The notes beneath the pieces are model-generated. The model was given only the letters and a program-made list of their open reading frames with translations, was not told the DNA's origin and did not search any database. 64,000 nucleotides of DNA from Dipteris shenzhenensis (taxonomy: Eukaryota > Polypodiophyta > Polypodiopsida > Gleicheniales), in assembly GCA_047967505.1 (NCBI GenBank), contig CM106538.1; one strand, given 5' to 3'. The translations under genes were made by a program, and so were the position numbers. Within the stretch, counting starts at the first letter, position 1. Each line of letters begins with the position of its first letter. Shown here in pieces: positions 32,400-42,300 of the stretch.

Positions 32400-35048
32400 A
32401 CATCGGGATGGATGACGCTGTGGAAGCGGAGGTACGAGGTCAACAATAGAATGCCATCGCCCAATCAAGGGTGCAGTCCTGGTACGTCTCTTGGTCGTAG
32501 CTCTGCGTCTAACCAAGGCCACTGTGACCCCTGTCAGTCGGGCTCCGACCCTAAACAAAGAGGGGATGTCCCCAAGTGTGATCTGTGAGTCAACCCTCTG
32601 TCTGAACTGTCGGGTCACAGGCTCCGTGTCGCGGTCATGTCGAGGTCTCGCCTCATGGGGGTCTATGTGATTTGGCTGAAAGAACTTCGTGATAGAGCTC
32701 TGAGAGGTATCAGTCAAGGGAGAAGTCTGCTCCTGTCTCTATGCTCGGAGTATCCTATCTCGATGTCTGAGCATCTCATGAATGAAACCAGCCAAACATC
32801 GCTAGTCTGGGTAGGAGAGGACACGAGCCAATATCCCATAATTATCTCTGAAGAGGCAGTAGAAACGCCCTCAGATCTTATAGTAAATAGGATACCTAAA
32901 GATGAAATGCCCCTCTGTCTCAACCTCCTGCATGTCACACAGTGTGTATATGCGCCTCTCCCTAGGTAACCGCTCTGCTCGGCCGCTCTCGATACGAAGT
33001 CCGTGTGAAGAGACCCGGAATTGCCCAAGTGAGATCCTCAGCGAGTGGGGTAGGTGAATCTGCATGTATCCTGGTGGATCAATGAAACCCTCCGCTGTGA
33101 TATGTAAGAAGTGATCTCTGTAGAAGCCCAGCTTCAATGGAAGATCACTCGGGCCCAACCAAGTCCGGAATGTGTGTAGCTGTAGTAGATCCTCAGGGAT
33201 AACCTGGTTGACCTCGTGTGATAAGAGGGGAGAGAAAGGAGCCTCCATGCTGTACTGGAAAGGGGGTAGTCTGTCCATGTGGAGCCCTAGTCGTGCAAAC
33301 CATCTCTCTATGCGTGCATACCAACACCTCTGATCTCCCCCTGCTGCATGTGCCATAGAAGAGGACAGTGCTAGCCATGGTATCCTGCTACGCGCGGATG
33401 TGGAATCCCCATACTCCCTGACTCGGTACAGATATGTAATGACCTAAAATGCAGCATCTAGCTGTAATGGGGGTGACCCAAACTCTGCCCGAATGATCTG
33501 GTGCGGGACGGATGGCTTACCACGGATCATTTGTGATAACATGAGAACCTATAGCCGCTCCACCCTGGCCAACTTTGTATCCGACAAATCTGGCCCCCAA
33601 CATGGGCTGCCATGCATCCCTGTAGGGCGGACCAAGGAGTCAAAAAGCAACCCTTTGGTCCGTGGATCTTGAAAATGAGAGCAGAAGCACTGTCTCTCAA
33701 GTCTAGCCAATGAAGTGTATCCTCTGCTCAGTCGCGCCTACATCGTGGGTCTCATGGAGAAGGTGGGTCCAGAAAAGACGACCCCTTGATAAGTGTATGA
33801 TGAAACTACCTCGATAGGGGACTCCTCAAAAGTGAAATGCTCATTGCGGATGACGACTCTGGATGTATTGAACATCATAACCTTGGTTTTACCCAAGTTG
33901 ACCTTCAAATCATGAGACTCACAAAAGGACTGTAGTGCGTCAAGGTGTCTCTGAGCTCCTCTGCTGAGGATGACAAGAGAGCCACGTCATCTGCATAAAG
34001 TCATATCCGGATCAGCGTGTCTGCGAGAGAGCAACCTACCCCACCCTGTGCCTACATCATTGTCTCGAGCTCGTCGATGTAGAGGCCAAACAAAGTAGGT
34101 GATAATGGGCACCCTTGTTTGACCTTGATAGTGCTCATGATCTCGTCTGTCCATCTAGTCCGGACTCTGCGTGAAACTCGCTCATAAAGTGCCATGATAG
34201 CCCAAATGATCTCCTGGTCGTAACACAAATCCTATAGGCGTCGTAAGAGATGGGCTCTCAGAACGGTGTCAAATGCTTTGCGGAAGTCCACAAAGGCCAT
34301 CTATCAAGACCATTATAGATAATGAGATCATGCATCCTGCAGAGGTCTAATAGGGCCTGCCCATAGGATGTGAGCGGTCCTCGTTTGTCAGCCGAAACTT
34401 ATAGCATACCTGCCTCCTCAAGGTCAATGTCTGGCAGTAGAGTGGAATCATCCTTGAAGTCAAGGATTGGTACCTAACGAGTGCCTGTTCTTGTGTTGAA
34501 GTCCCCAAATAGGAGGACTTCCCCGCAGCCAGAGAAATCAACGATGGACTGATAAAGAGCAACAAATGGGGATGTCTCATCCTGCCCTCGAATATCTCTA
34601 GCAAAGCGGGAGGTCTCGGGGGGGAAATAGCAAACTGCAATAAACAGATCCCGGCTGTCCATGTGCCGAATCCGGATCCAGAGAAACTTGGAATGTGTAT
34701 CTCTCTGCTCCATTGAGATGGTTCCCAAAAGTGTGGATCTGTAAAGGACTATGACTCCTCCTGATCCTCGAACCCCTCCTGTATCCCTTGTCTCATCTTT
34801 GTAGGCAGACTCCCATGTATACCCGCTGACTGCTGGTAGTGGCGCTCTAGACTCTGATGTGTCTCTGTGTAAAAGAATGTCGTGACTTGTATAGGATTCT
34901 GAGAAGTTCCTTGGTTCTGACCATAAGGTACCATTACAGTTACAGATGGTACAAGATAGGGTCTCGGATGTCTGAGTCTCATAGGCCCCGCCTCCCTATA
35001 TGGGAGGAGAGGTGGGTGCCCGATGGGGGCTTGTAAGGAATTGTCCAT
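32400..35048 (-). pseudogene. LINE-A ORF2 (endonuclease-RT), minus strand, decayed
   Basis: Endonuclease: FYTETHQSLE, SGGVIVLYRSTLLGTISMEQ, LWIRIRHMDSRDLFIAVCYF and GEVLLFGDFNTRTG (about 34950-34480). The RT middle includes the complement of the AFDTV region (about 34290-34250) and the catalytic YADD at 33997-33986. The C-terminal Cys/His motif YTLCDMQEVETEGHFIFRYP (about 32960-32890) has its last Cys replaced by Tyr. The C-terminal tail contains TDTSQSSITKFFQPNHID, with the PIP-like motif at 32702-32679, and then QITLGDIPSLFRVGARLTGV. The order and lengths match the + copy at 3716-7210. Stops and frameshifts are present. Confidence 0.87.
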
Positions 35049-35049
35049 C

Positions 35050-36460
35050 TCATACTACTGCCCACTTCCCGTCTTTGCGGACCTCATCCCGCAGCTGCAA
35101 CAAGAAACGCCTCTCCTCAACCTATAGTGGAGTGAGGTCCTCATCCATGGAGATCGTTGGTTGGTCTCGTAAGGCTGACCTACGACGTAAAGCCGAAAGT
35201 CGTGCCTAGGCATCATGGAACCGGATGATAAGGGGTTGCTCTCGGTTGGGGTCCCTCCCAACCCGCCATGCTCTCTCAATCCTGTGCTCAGTCACCCCTA
35301 GGGTAGTGGTCACAAAGACCTGTGGATCTGTCATCAGGGTAGCCTCAGTGCGGGGAATCCCACGTACTCTGATGTTGAGAGCCTTGCTGGCTCTCTGCTG
35401 CTGCTCTAGGAGGGTAGCGGAAACGGTTATCCTTGCAGACTCCCGTTTGGCTACGTCGGCCCATCTGGACGTCTCCTCGATGGCAGATTGCATGCTCGCA
35501 ATCCGTGCCTCCACGATTGGGGTGCTCCCTGGGACTATACGTACAGCAGTGACCTCCTGTCGGAGCTATGAGATCTCCTGTCTGAGCCCCTGAATAAGAT
35601 CCGGATAGCCTGAGACTGCTCCTGTATGAGTCGTGCTTGCTCCTGGGTGAAGCGTGTTTGCTCCTGAGCGAAGCGTAACAACTCCCTATCGCGCTCTTGG
35701 ATGCTCTGGACCTCCATCAGCAAATACTCCCAAGGCTCTGATGGGTCAGCTCGTCCGTGCTCTAACGGGTACTGATAGGACTGTGGCCTGAAAGTGTGAG
35801 GAAGAGACTGGAGGGTGGGTGATGACTGGGTAAGATGAATGTGGTATGGGGATGATGAGGCAATCCCAGCAGGGTGAGGGAGTGTGGGCTGACTAAGAGG
35901 CAGAGGGGAGAGAAAGGTTGAGTACTGCGGAACAGTGTACGACCCCTCCAAAGTAGGTGTCATAATCGGGGAGAGAACTGTAGCGGAGAAGAAGGGAGAG
36001 ATGGAAGAGATGGTGTCAGTGACAACCCCTCTATCCTAGGGGAGGATGGGGCAATCGATGTCATGGGTAGGGGTATATTAGAGCCAATAGCTGTAACAGT
36101 AGAGGCTATGGGCAGAAGTGGAGCTGGAACTGGAACTAGAACTGGAGCTGACACTGAGGCTGAGTATGAGGATGTAGCTGATGCAGCTGAAATCGAAGCT
36201 GAGACTTGAGCTGGAGCTGGAGATGAAGCTGAGGCTGTGGCTGAAGCTGAGGCGGAAGTGGGCCCCGCCTTTGCTTTGCTGTCCACTCCAAGTCCACTGT
36301 GGTTGTATCGTGTGTTCACATCTTCGAGTTTCAGCTGTGTCTGTTTTTTCTTGGCGGCTTTATCCTTATCCTTGCCACCTTTTCCCGTTTCGTTTTGATT
36401 GATCTGCGTTCGGTGCAGGTCTTGTTGCAAGAGCGGGAGCATGATGAGCTCCCTCCCCAT
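35050..36460 (-). pseudogene. LINE-A ORF1 (coiled coil plus RRM-like RNA-binding domain)
   Basis: The likely start is ATG at 36460 (MGRELIMLPLLQQDLHRTQ). A lysine-rich stretch (KGGKDKDKAAKKKQTQLKLE) and an Ala/Ser/Pro-rich spacer with repeats follow. In a shifted frame there is a coiled coil (QERDRELLRFAQEQTRFTQE, QARLIQEQSQ; about 35715-35600). Then another frame gives the L1-ORF1p-like domain LNIRVRGIPRTEATLMTDPQ...RAWRVGRDPNREQPLIIRF (about 35385-35215) and the C-terminal block VEERRFLLQLRDEVRKDGKW. LINE ORF1 proteins coat element RNA and act as chaperones. Two or three frameshifts separate the parts. Confidence 0.8.
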
Positions 36461-37080
36461 GATGGGAGGTACCCCGAGGGGGGCTGAAAAGAGGCTGAGG
36501 GGTGGCGGGGGGGCTAGTAGGGAAGGGGGGGGTGGCTGAGTGGTAGAGGGAGTAGCTGAGGGGTCGCAAGGGGGGAGGGGTGGGTGAGGGATGGCAGGGA
36601 GCTGAGTGGTAGCGGGTGGCTGGAGTGGAGGAGGCGGGGTGGAAGGGGAGGAGGGGGCGCATAAGAGGGACCTGCAGCAGGCGGGAGGGAGCTGCAGCAG
36701 GCGGGGGGAGCAGCAGCAGGCGGCGGGTGGCTGAGTGGAGGAGGTGGAGTAGAAGGGGAGGAGGAGGCTGCGCAGAGGGAGCTGCAGCAGTCGGGGCAGC
36801 AGACGCGGAGCAGGAGGGGAGGAGGCGGCGCAGCGAGGAGGAAGAGGGCAGAGGAGGGAGCTGAGGGGAGGAGGCAGCGGGCGGAGGAGGGAGCTGCGTG
36901 GAGGGGGCTGGGTGGAGGGGGGAGCTGAGGGCGGAGGAGGGAGCTGCAGGGAGCTAGCAGTGTGGAGCTGCAGAGCGGAGCAGGGCGGAGCTGTAGAGCG
37001 GGAGGGGAGGCTAGCGGGTGGAGCTGCGAGGCAGGGCGGAGCAGCCAGGCAGCGGGAGGAGCAGGGGAAGAGAGGGTCGA

Positions 37081-37195
37081 GATAGTGCAATTATTTACCT
37101 ATCTAGAGGCAGTCTTCACAGGGCCATTTTTCACGATGACTCATGCAGCCAAAGTATGAATCACACGAGGGCAGGGAACATTGGCTCGGTTAGAA
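37081..37195 (+). pseudogene. LINE-B copy 1, middle piece
   Basis: VQLFTYLEAVFTGPFFTMTH followed by AAKV corresponds to the YTYLGVVF.GPIFTMTQAA block of LINE-B at 59565-59640. It is cut at about 37195 by a second insertion. Confidence 0.75.
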
Positions 37196-37604
37196 AGAAA
37201 TAAAGAAAGAAAAGTGTATTAACGTCTGCAGGAGGCCTGGTGGCCTATGGGACAAAGCACAAAAGGCTGAAGCATAGAGTGTGCTAGGGCCCTTACCGAG
37301 TGCTATGCTAAAACTAAGCTATATAGCTCAAAATGTCAAAACTGAAACTAGAAACTGGAGCTGAGAAAGTTGGGGCTCAGTATCCAAAACCCAGCACTAT
37401 GGTGGCTCTGCTGTGGTCTGTAAAGATATCTCAGATCTGCTTTTGTCGGGTTATCTCTCGTTGTGTGTTGGGGGGGGGGGAGAGGGAGGGCGTGTGGTCT
37501 CCTCGAGCTCTGTATCCGACAAGCTGGGGCTAAGTATCCGAAACCTGACATTGTGGTGGCTCTCCAGTGGGCTGCAAAGATATCCTGCATCTGCATCTGT
37601 CGGG
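37196..37604 (-). mobile_element. LINE-B 3' end, minus strand, inserted in LINE-B copy 1
   Basis: It has a (TTTC)n tail (37196-37220, GAAA on +) and the LINE-B end (CAGGAGGCCTGGTGGCCTAT). The 3' UTR holds an internal duplication of about 85 bp: AG(T/C)TGGGGCT(C/A)AGTATCC and following sequence at 37370-37455 and again at 37522-37608. A G10 run lies at 37471. Confidence 0.75.
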
Positions 37605-38177
37605 CTGTATGTATGCGGCACCCTTTTGGGGGAGTGACCTATCATCGATCAAGTGGTGGAGATTCGAGAGGCCACAGGTGATTGCGAGATCTAGGATGAT
37701 TTGGAGTAAGCCCTCGGCTCCACATTAGATCATATAGGCAGAGTTTGCTATGATACTAGACATTGCATATCTCCACAAGGTGTGAGCCTTGCCTAGCTTG
37801 AGACTGGTGATGGTGGCACTTGAGTCATCTAGACAACTAGCTGAGAGCGGTGTTCGCATGCCCATTGTCTTGATATGCATGCATATCCAGATGGTTTGAT
37901 AGTTGGGGTATTCAGATGGACCGCCTAGCCCCCTTCCAGACAACTCTGATGCCCCATCCCTCCAAATCTCACGAGATGAGATCAATCGTATCATATGGTT
38001 AGACCTACTCTAGCTCTACACAATGCGGACTTGGGGAGGGGACCAGGAGTTTCTCGCGAAAATCTAATTTTACTGCAACCATTTTTTGAGAGCATAGAGG
38101 ATGGGGTGACTATCAGACCCCAATATGTGGAGGACATACGAGTCTCACACGCACCGAGGATTGCCATCGGATAGATG
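37605..38177 (+). pseudogene. LINE-B copy 1, right piece
   Basis: It continues the LINE-B post-RT region (CMYAAPFWGSDLSSIKWWRF, ARSRMIWSKPSAPH, SRDEINRIIWLDLL) with many stops. It ends at about 38177 against the endonuclease part of another LINE-B copy. Confidence 0.7.
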
Positions 38178-38320
38178 CGGGGTTGTCCCATGTATACATG
38201 ATCTTACTGTCCCTTCCCCCCTACTTGGATGTGACCAATCCTATTTGGCATTCAACATCTCGATTACCGTGCCAGCCATAGAACGAAAACCGGTTCCCAC
38301 CCATGTTTGGATACACTTTG
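38178..38320 (+). pseudogene. LINE-B copy 2, endonuclease piece left of the Gypsy insertion
   Basis: DLTVPSPLLGCDQSYLAFNI corresponds to LINE-A NFTVASLPLGADHTYLFFTI (endonuclease end). The frame runs to the CTTTG target site at 38316-38320 and resumes at 45863. Confidence 0.8.
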
Positions 38321-38458
38321 TGCAATGAAGGGGATAGGGCTGAATTGGTGAAAGGCCAGAGATGGCAGGAGAGGGTGAAGAGGAGAGGGAGAAGTAGAAA
38401 GAAGGGGTAGAGGGAGAGGAAGAGAGAGAGGTAGATTGAGGGGAAGAGAGAGATAGAG
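38321..38458 (-). repeat. Gypsy 3' LTR, partial (R/U5 end)
   Basis: It matches 45549-45690 (ATAGGGCTGAATTGGTGAA, AGAGGGTGAAGAGGAGAGGG) and ends CTTCATTGCA on the minus strand. It is cut at about 38458 by a LINE tail. Confidence 0.82.
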
Positions 38459-39784
38459 AAAGAAAGAAAGAAAGAAAGAAAGATATATTAACGTCCTTGG
38501 AAGACCTCACGGGTACATCTAGATACCCAGAGAGTTGAGGGAGCGCTCAAGGCAGCTCAGCCCCAATTATTTAGATGCATGACTAAATACTAATTGTATC
38601 TTAGAAAAATGCTTGAATAACATCAGTTTCAGATTGAGAGTCTTTGGGTTTAGATTTGAAATCTCGAATCGAAGCCTGTCCATTCCGGTAGACTGCCCAT
38701 TTACCTTCCTTGTGTGCTTCCTTCACTTTTGTGAGTTCGACGTGTCTTTGTTTGAGCTGGCTTGGAGTGAGCTCCTCAGATATCCAAATTCTTGTGCCCT
38801 TTAGCTTGCGTGTTTGTCTAAGAATCTTGATTCTTGCTACCCTCTCATTGAAGTGTACATGTGCTTGTGTTCCTTTTTGAGTAACATCGCTTATGTTGTC
38901 TTCATCTCAATCGATTTGTGATATTTCTTTCTTGAGGCATAATATCCTGTCTTCTATAAGACCCTCCTCACCACCTCCAATGCATCCATCTTACAACCCC
39001 CCGATGCGCAATATCATTTTATTTTGTACTCTGGTTTGCTGCTCTTTAACCTCCATGTATAAATCAGCTTTGTTGACTTTGTTATTGACATTTGTAGTCA
39101 TCTCCTGCTTGATAGAACTTTAGTTGTGATCAATTTCTTCACTGTGGATACCAGCAGAGGTTTTGGTGGAGATGAAGTCCATTTGTGCAACACTTCTTGA
39201 ATAAACACTTGCTTGCCTGTCCCTTCCATATCATTCCATATCATTGTTTTTCCTTTCTAGAGCTACAATTCTAAGCTTGAGCTCACGTATTTCCTGTTGT
39301 AAATAGTAGATGTGCTCTTGCGGGTTTGTCATGCTTACAAGCTTTCTGTGCTGCAAATATGTCTTTCCATATGGAGAGGGCGTCTTTGAGAAGATGTACG
39401 GGAGGGGAGATGAAGCTGCAATATCAGAATAGGAGGGCTTACTTGGGGTCGAAGCGAAGGTCTTCATCTTGGGGAACTCCATGTTGCTGGCCTGTGTAAG
39501 GTGAGAAGCCCCTTTGCTGATATTAACCCCCAGGCTGGGCCAGGGGTTCATCCCAGCGTGGAGTTGTCCTTCCCCCTAGGGACTCTGTAACCCCGGCAGC
39601 TAGGGTTACAATGGCAGGGTTGGCTAGGGATGGTGGCAGTGGCTGGTTAGGGTTGGCAAGGGATGGCGTTGGCAACGACGGAAGGCTACGACGGCATGTG
39701 CAGACCAAAGGCTACGATGTGATGTGCAGACAGGCTAGGACGAGAGGCGTGCAGACAGTCTATGACAGGAGAGAGCTATGATGG
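38459..39784 (-). mobile_element. ORF1-only LINE (HAL1-like) on the minus strand
   Basis: On the minus strand an ORF1-like coding region (about 39708-38600) is followed by only about 40-100 bp and then a LINE-B-type 3' end: CCCGTGAGGTCTTCCAAGGA, CGTTAATATA and a (TTTC)n tail (38459-38485). No ORF2 sequence lies between them. The 5' limit near 39784, where LINE-C sequence starts, is uncertain. An internal deletion of a full LINE would give the same picture. Confidence 0.65.
38600..39551 (-). pseudogene. LINE ORF1 protein (coiled coil plus RRM/C-terminal domain)
   Basis: The N-terminal part is KPSYSDIAASSPLPYIFSKT, then a coiled coil NPQEHIYYLQQEIRELKLRI (to about 39250). After broken frames come VQNKMILRIGGL and THVHF-like ARIKILRQTRKLKGTRIWIS, EELTPSQLKQRHVELTKVKE, AHKEGKWAVYRNGQASI (about 38780-38630). 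The EELTP...R..L...K.A...GK.A motif is the C-terminal domain of L1-type ORF1 proteins. LINE-A ORF1 has the matching VEERRFLLQLRDEVRKDGKW. The sequence is clearly different from LINE-A, so it is another family. Several stops are present. Confidence 0.7.
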
Positions 39785-41113
39785 GACTAAACATCAAAGA
39801 CTAGGGTATGCTCATGTGCATCCCACAGGGCAATAACTTGTAAAGGAATGCTCGTCCTTGAGAATGCTCCCCACCAAGTAGACTCTGTGATCGGCATGTC
39901 ATCTGTGTCTATCGACTCTGCTAGAATGGCTGCCTCTATTTGTTGTATCTTGACTGCACTCCCTCTGAGGTGGCCAACTACTAAGAGTCTCTGATCCTCT
40001 GGAAGTCTCCTAAAGGCATGCTAGGCGCCTACTGTAGAAGCAGGTCCCCTCTCCCATCTAGACCACTGTATATAGTGCGACACTCCAAGTGGCCTGTCAT
40101 GGTCATCCAATATGGAGTCATTCCACATGACTGGTTTCCTGTGAATTTCTTCACGAGAGCTGGGTGGAACTCTGCGAAGAGTGTTTCTGAAGATGCACCA
40201 AGCTTTCAGAATAGCAGCCATGAGAGGGGAAGGGGGAGATTTGAGATGGGCTGAAGTAAAGATCCATCTGATGCTGTCCATCCAATCTCCCCCATGAGAT
40301 GGAGTACAGGCCTGCAAAGAGTGATGTCGAACTCTCTTGCTTTGCGTCTTTTTCAAGCTCATGTAACTCGTCTTTTAAGAAAATCACTGTTTTCGCGGCC
40401 GGTGGGAGTGGATGGAGATTGGTTGAAGGCAGAACCATCGCCAATCAAGGTGAGTGAGGCTGACTCGAACAAGAAGAAGTTCCTTCCGCACTAAGTTGCC
40501 CGGGAAGGAAGGAGGAGGGTGGGCTGAGGAGGAGGGGGGCTGAGGAGGAGAGGGAGGAGGGGGCCGAGGAGAGGAAGAGGAGGAAGAGAGGGAGGATGCT
40601 GAGAGGGAGGGCTGGCGGGAAGGAGGAGGCAGCCGAGAGGAGGCGGCGGGCGAGGGCTGCCGGGAGGAAGGAGGCAGCTGGGAGGAGGAGGCGGGGAGGG
40701 AGGAGGTGGGGAGGGGCTGCCGGGAGGAGAGACATCCGGGAGGAGGAGGCAGAGAGGAAGGAGGCGGAAGGGGGAGAGGAGGCGGGGAGGGAGGAGGTGG
40801 GGAGGGGCTGCCGGGAGGAGAGACATCCGGGAGGAGGAGGCAGAGAGGAAGGAGGCGGAAGGGGGAGAGGAGGCGGGGAGGGAGGAGGCGGAGAGGAGGG
40901 AGGAGGCGGAGAGGGGGGAGGCGGAGAGGAGGGAAACGGGAGGGAGGCGGGGGGAGGGGAGAGGAGGTGCGGAGGGAGAGGCCGGGAGAGGGAGGTGGGG
41001 AAGGGAGGCGGGGGAAGGGAGGGCTGAGAGAGGGAGGGGCTGAGGGGGAGGGGCTGACAGAGGGAGGGGTGGGACTGAGGGGAGAGGGCAGCTAGAGGGG
41101 AAGGAGCAGTAGT
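39785..41113 (-). mobile_element. LINE-C copy with 5' UTR joined to ORF2 C-terminal part
   Basis: 39785-40345 matches the ORF2 C-terminal region of the full LINE-C copy (49510-49960). From about 40355 it switches to the LINE-C 5' UTR (TCGTCTTTTAAGAAAATCAC, TTTTCGCGGCCGGTGG, as at 53780-53820) and then the purine-rich 5' block (40500-41113, C/T on the sense strand). ORF1 and most of ORF2 are missing. The purine block contains a duplication of about 90 bp (GGAGGCGGGGAGGGAGGAGG, TGGGGAGGGGCTGCCGGGAG) at 40690-40780 and 40780-40870. It is inserted into, or joined to, Gypsy RT at 41113. Confidence 0.75.
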
Positions 41114-42300
41114 GGTTTGCAACGGTCTTTTTGAGGGAGTGGTTCTTCCAAGTTTCACCCTGATTTGATGGTAACCAGACCTCATATCTATCTTCGTGAA
41201 AAACTGAGCACCCTTGAGTTCATCCAACAGGTCATCTAACGAGGGGATTGGAAACCTGTTCTTGTTAGTAGCCTGATGTTGATCCCTATAATCAATGCAC
41301 ATGCGGTACGATCCATCCTCCTTCACCAGAAGCACAGGGGAGGCAAAAGGAGAAGTGCTATGAGAGATGAAGTTCTTCTCAAGCAATTCCCGCACCTGTG
41401 CTGCCACTTCATCCTACTCAACCTTTGAGAGACAGTATGGGGCTTTGTTTATGGGCTCACTGCCAGGCTCTAGGACAATGGCATGATCCACAGCCCTCTT
41501 GGGAGGCCATTGGGATGGCATATCAGGAAATACATCAGCAAACTCCGATAGCAACTGCTGCATATCACAATCCTCAACATGGGGAATGCTAACCCCCCTG
41601 AGATACTGACACATTCAATGCGTAGAGGGCATGCTCCTTCCTGATCTCTCTGGCCAACTGCCTTGCTGAAATGACCTGCAATTTAGGAGTGGCAATGTTA
41701 TGCTTTGCTACAGTTCTACCCTTGGGCACAAAGCTGAGTGATAGGGCATTTAAATCCATGCTGATTTTACCCAAATATTTTAGCCAATCGCAGCCCAGGA
41801 CAGCATCTATTGGGCCCATATCCAGTGCCAAGAGATCCCCAGCAAATTCATAATCCTCAGAGAGCTTGATCCTTGCATCTTGGCAACAAAATTTACTGAC
41901 CAAATGCTATCCATTTGCCACGTCTACTCTCAGCCCATAATAAATCTCGGTAGCAATCAGTCCCACCTTTTGTAAGGTCTTAGAATTGATGAAACTATTA
42001 GTGCTACTGTCGTCCACATAAATTGTTTTCTGCGCATCCCAATGGATCTCCTCCTCGTCCACAAGAGCATTTCCATTTGCATCCTCTCACGCAAGGAAAG
42101 GCATAGCAACCTGATGCTCCACATGAAAGACTTTAGGTCAACAGCCTCGCATGTTACATGTGGGCTGAGTGCCATCGGATTGTATACCATGCATATTATG
42201 TTCATTAGCACCATCGGGATCAAAGGGAAAATCAGCCCCCTTTGTGGCTCTAACATCTAGAGCTTCTTCCACGACCTGTGCACCCTCTGAATCATCATGA
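41114..42300 (-). pseudogene. Gypsy protease and RT N-terminal part
   Basis: On the minus strand, about 42030 reads IYVDDSSTNSFINSKTLQKV, a protease-like D-(D/S)-S-(S/G) start. MGPIDAVLGCDWLKYLGKI (about 41820-41760) is the second protease landmark. The RT N-terminus follows: FADVFPDMPSQWPPKRAVDH, then [58 protein letters not shown] and [14 protein letters not shown] ending near 41130. The sequence is abruptly replaced by the LINE-C 5' block. One stop (TAG, about 41415) separates the two RT parts. The catalytic YxDD region is absent. Confidence 0.87.

Larger units (their letters stand above)
32161..37080 (-). mobile_element. LINE-A, near full-length, minus strand, inserted in LINE-B
   Basis: On the minus strand it contains a C/T-rich 5' region (37080-36480), ORF1 (about 36460-35050), ORF2 (about 35048-32400), the 3' UTR, hairpin (32194-32206), TTTAATAAACTTTA and a (TTTC)n tail (32163-32180). 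The flanks 32160 and 37081 together read as one continuous LINE-B segment when compared with the uninterrupted copy at 59520-59620, which shows that this is a secondary insertion. The length of about 4.9 kb is what a two-ORF LINE needs. Frames are broken in several places. Confidence 0.85.

Noticed and set aside
35960-37090. 376-codon minus-strand frame taken whole as LINE-A ORF1
   Set aside because: The first 200 codons lie in the C/T-rich 5' region and are probably untranslated. The ATG at 36460 begins the part with recognisable charged and coiled-coil character.
39231-39551. Caulimovirus-like (endogenous pararetrovirus) virion-associated protein
   Set aside because: The coiled coil with SPYGKTYL first suggested this, but the downstream EELTP...GKWAV block and the LINE tail fit a LINE ORF1. 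No coat, movement or viral RT sequence is nearby.
40445-41407. 320-codon minus-strand open frame
   Set aside because: It is a chance fusion of Gypsy RT (first third) with the C/T-rich LINE-C 5' block. Only the RT part is real.
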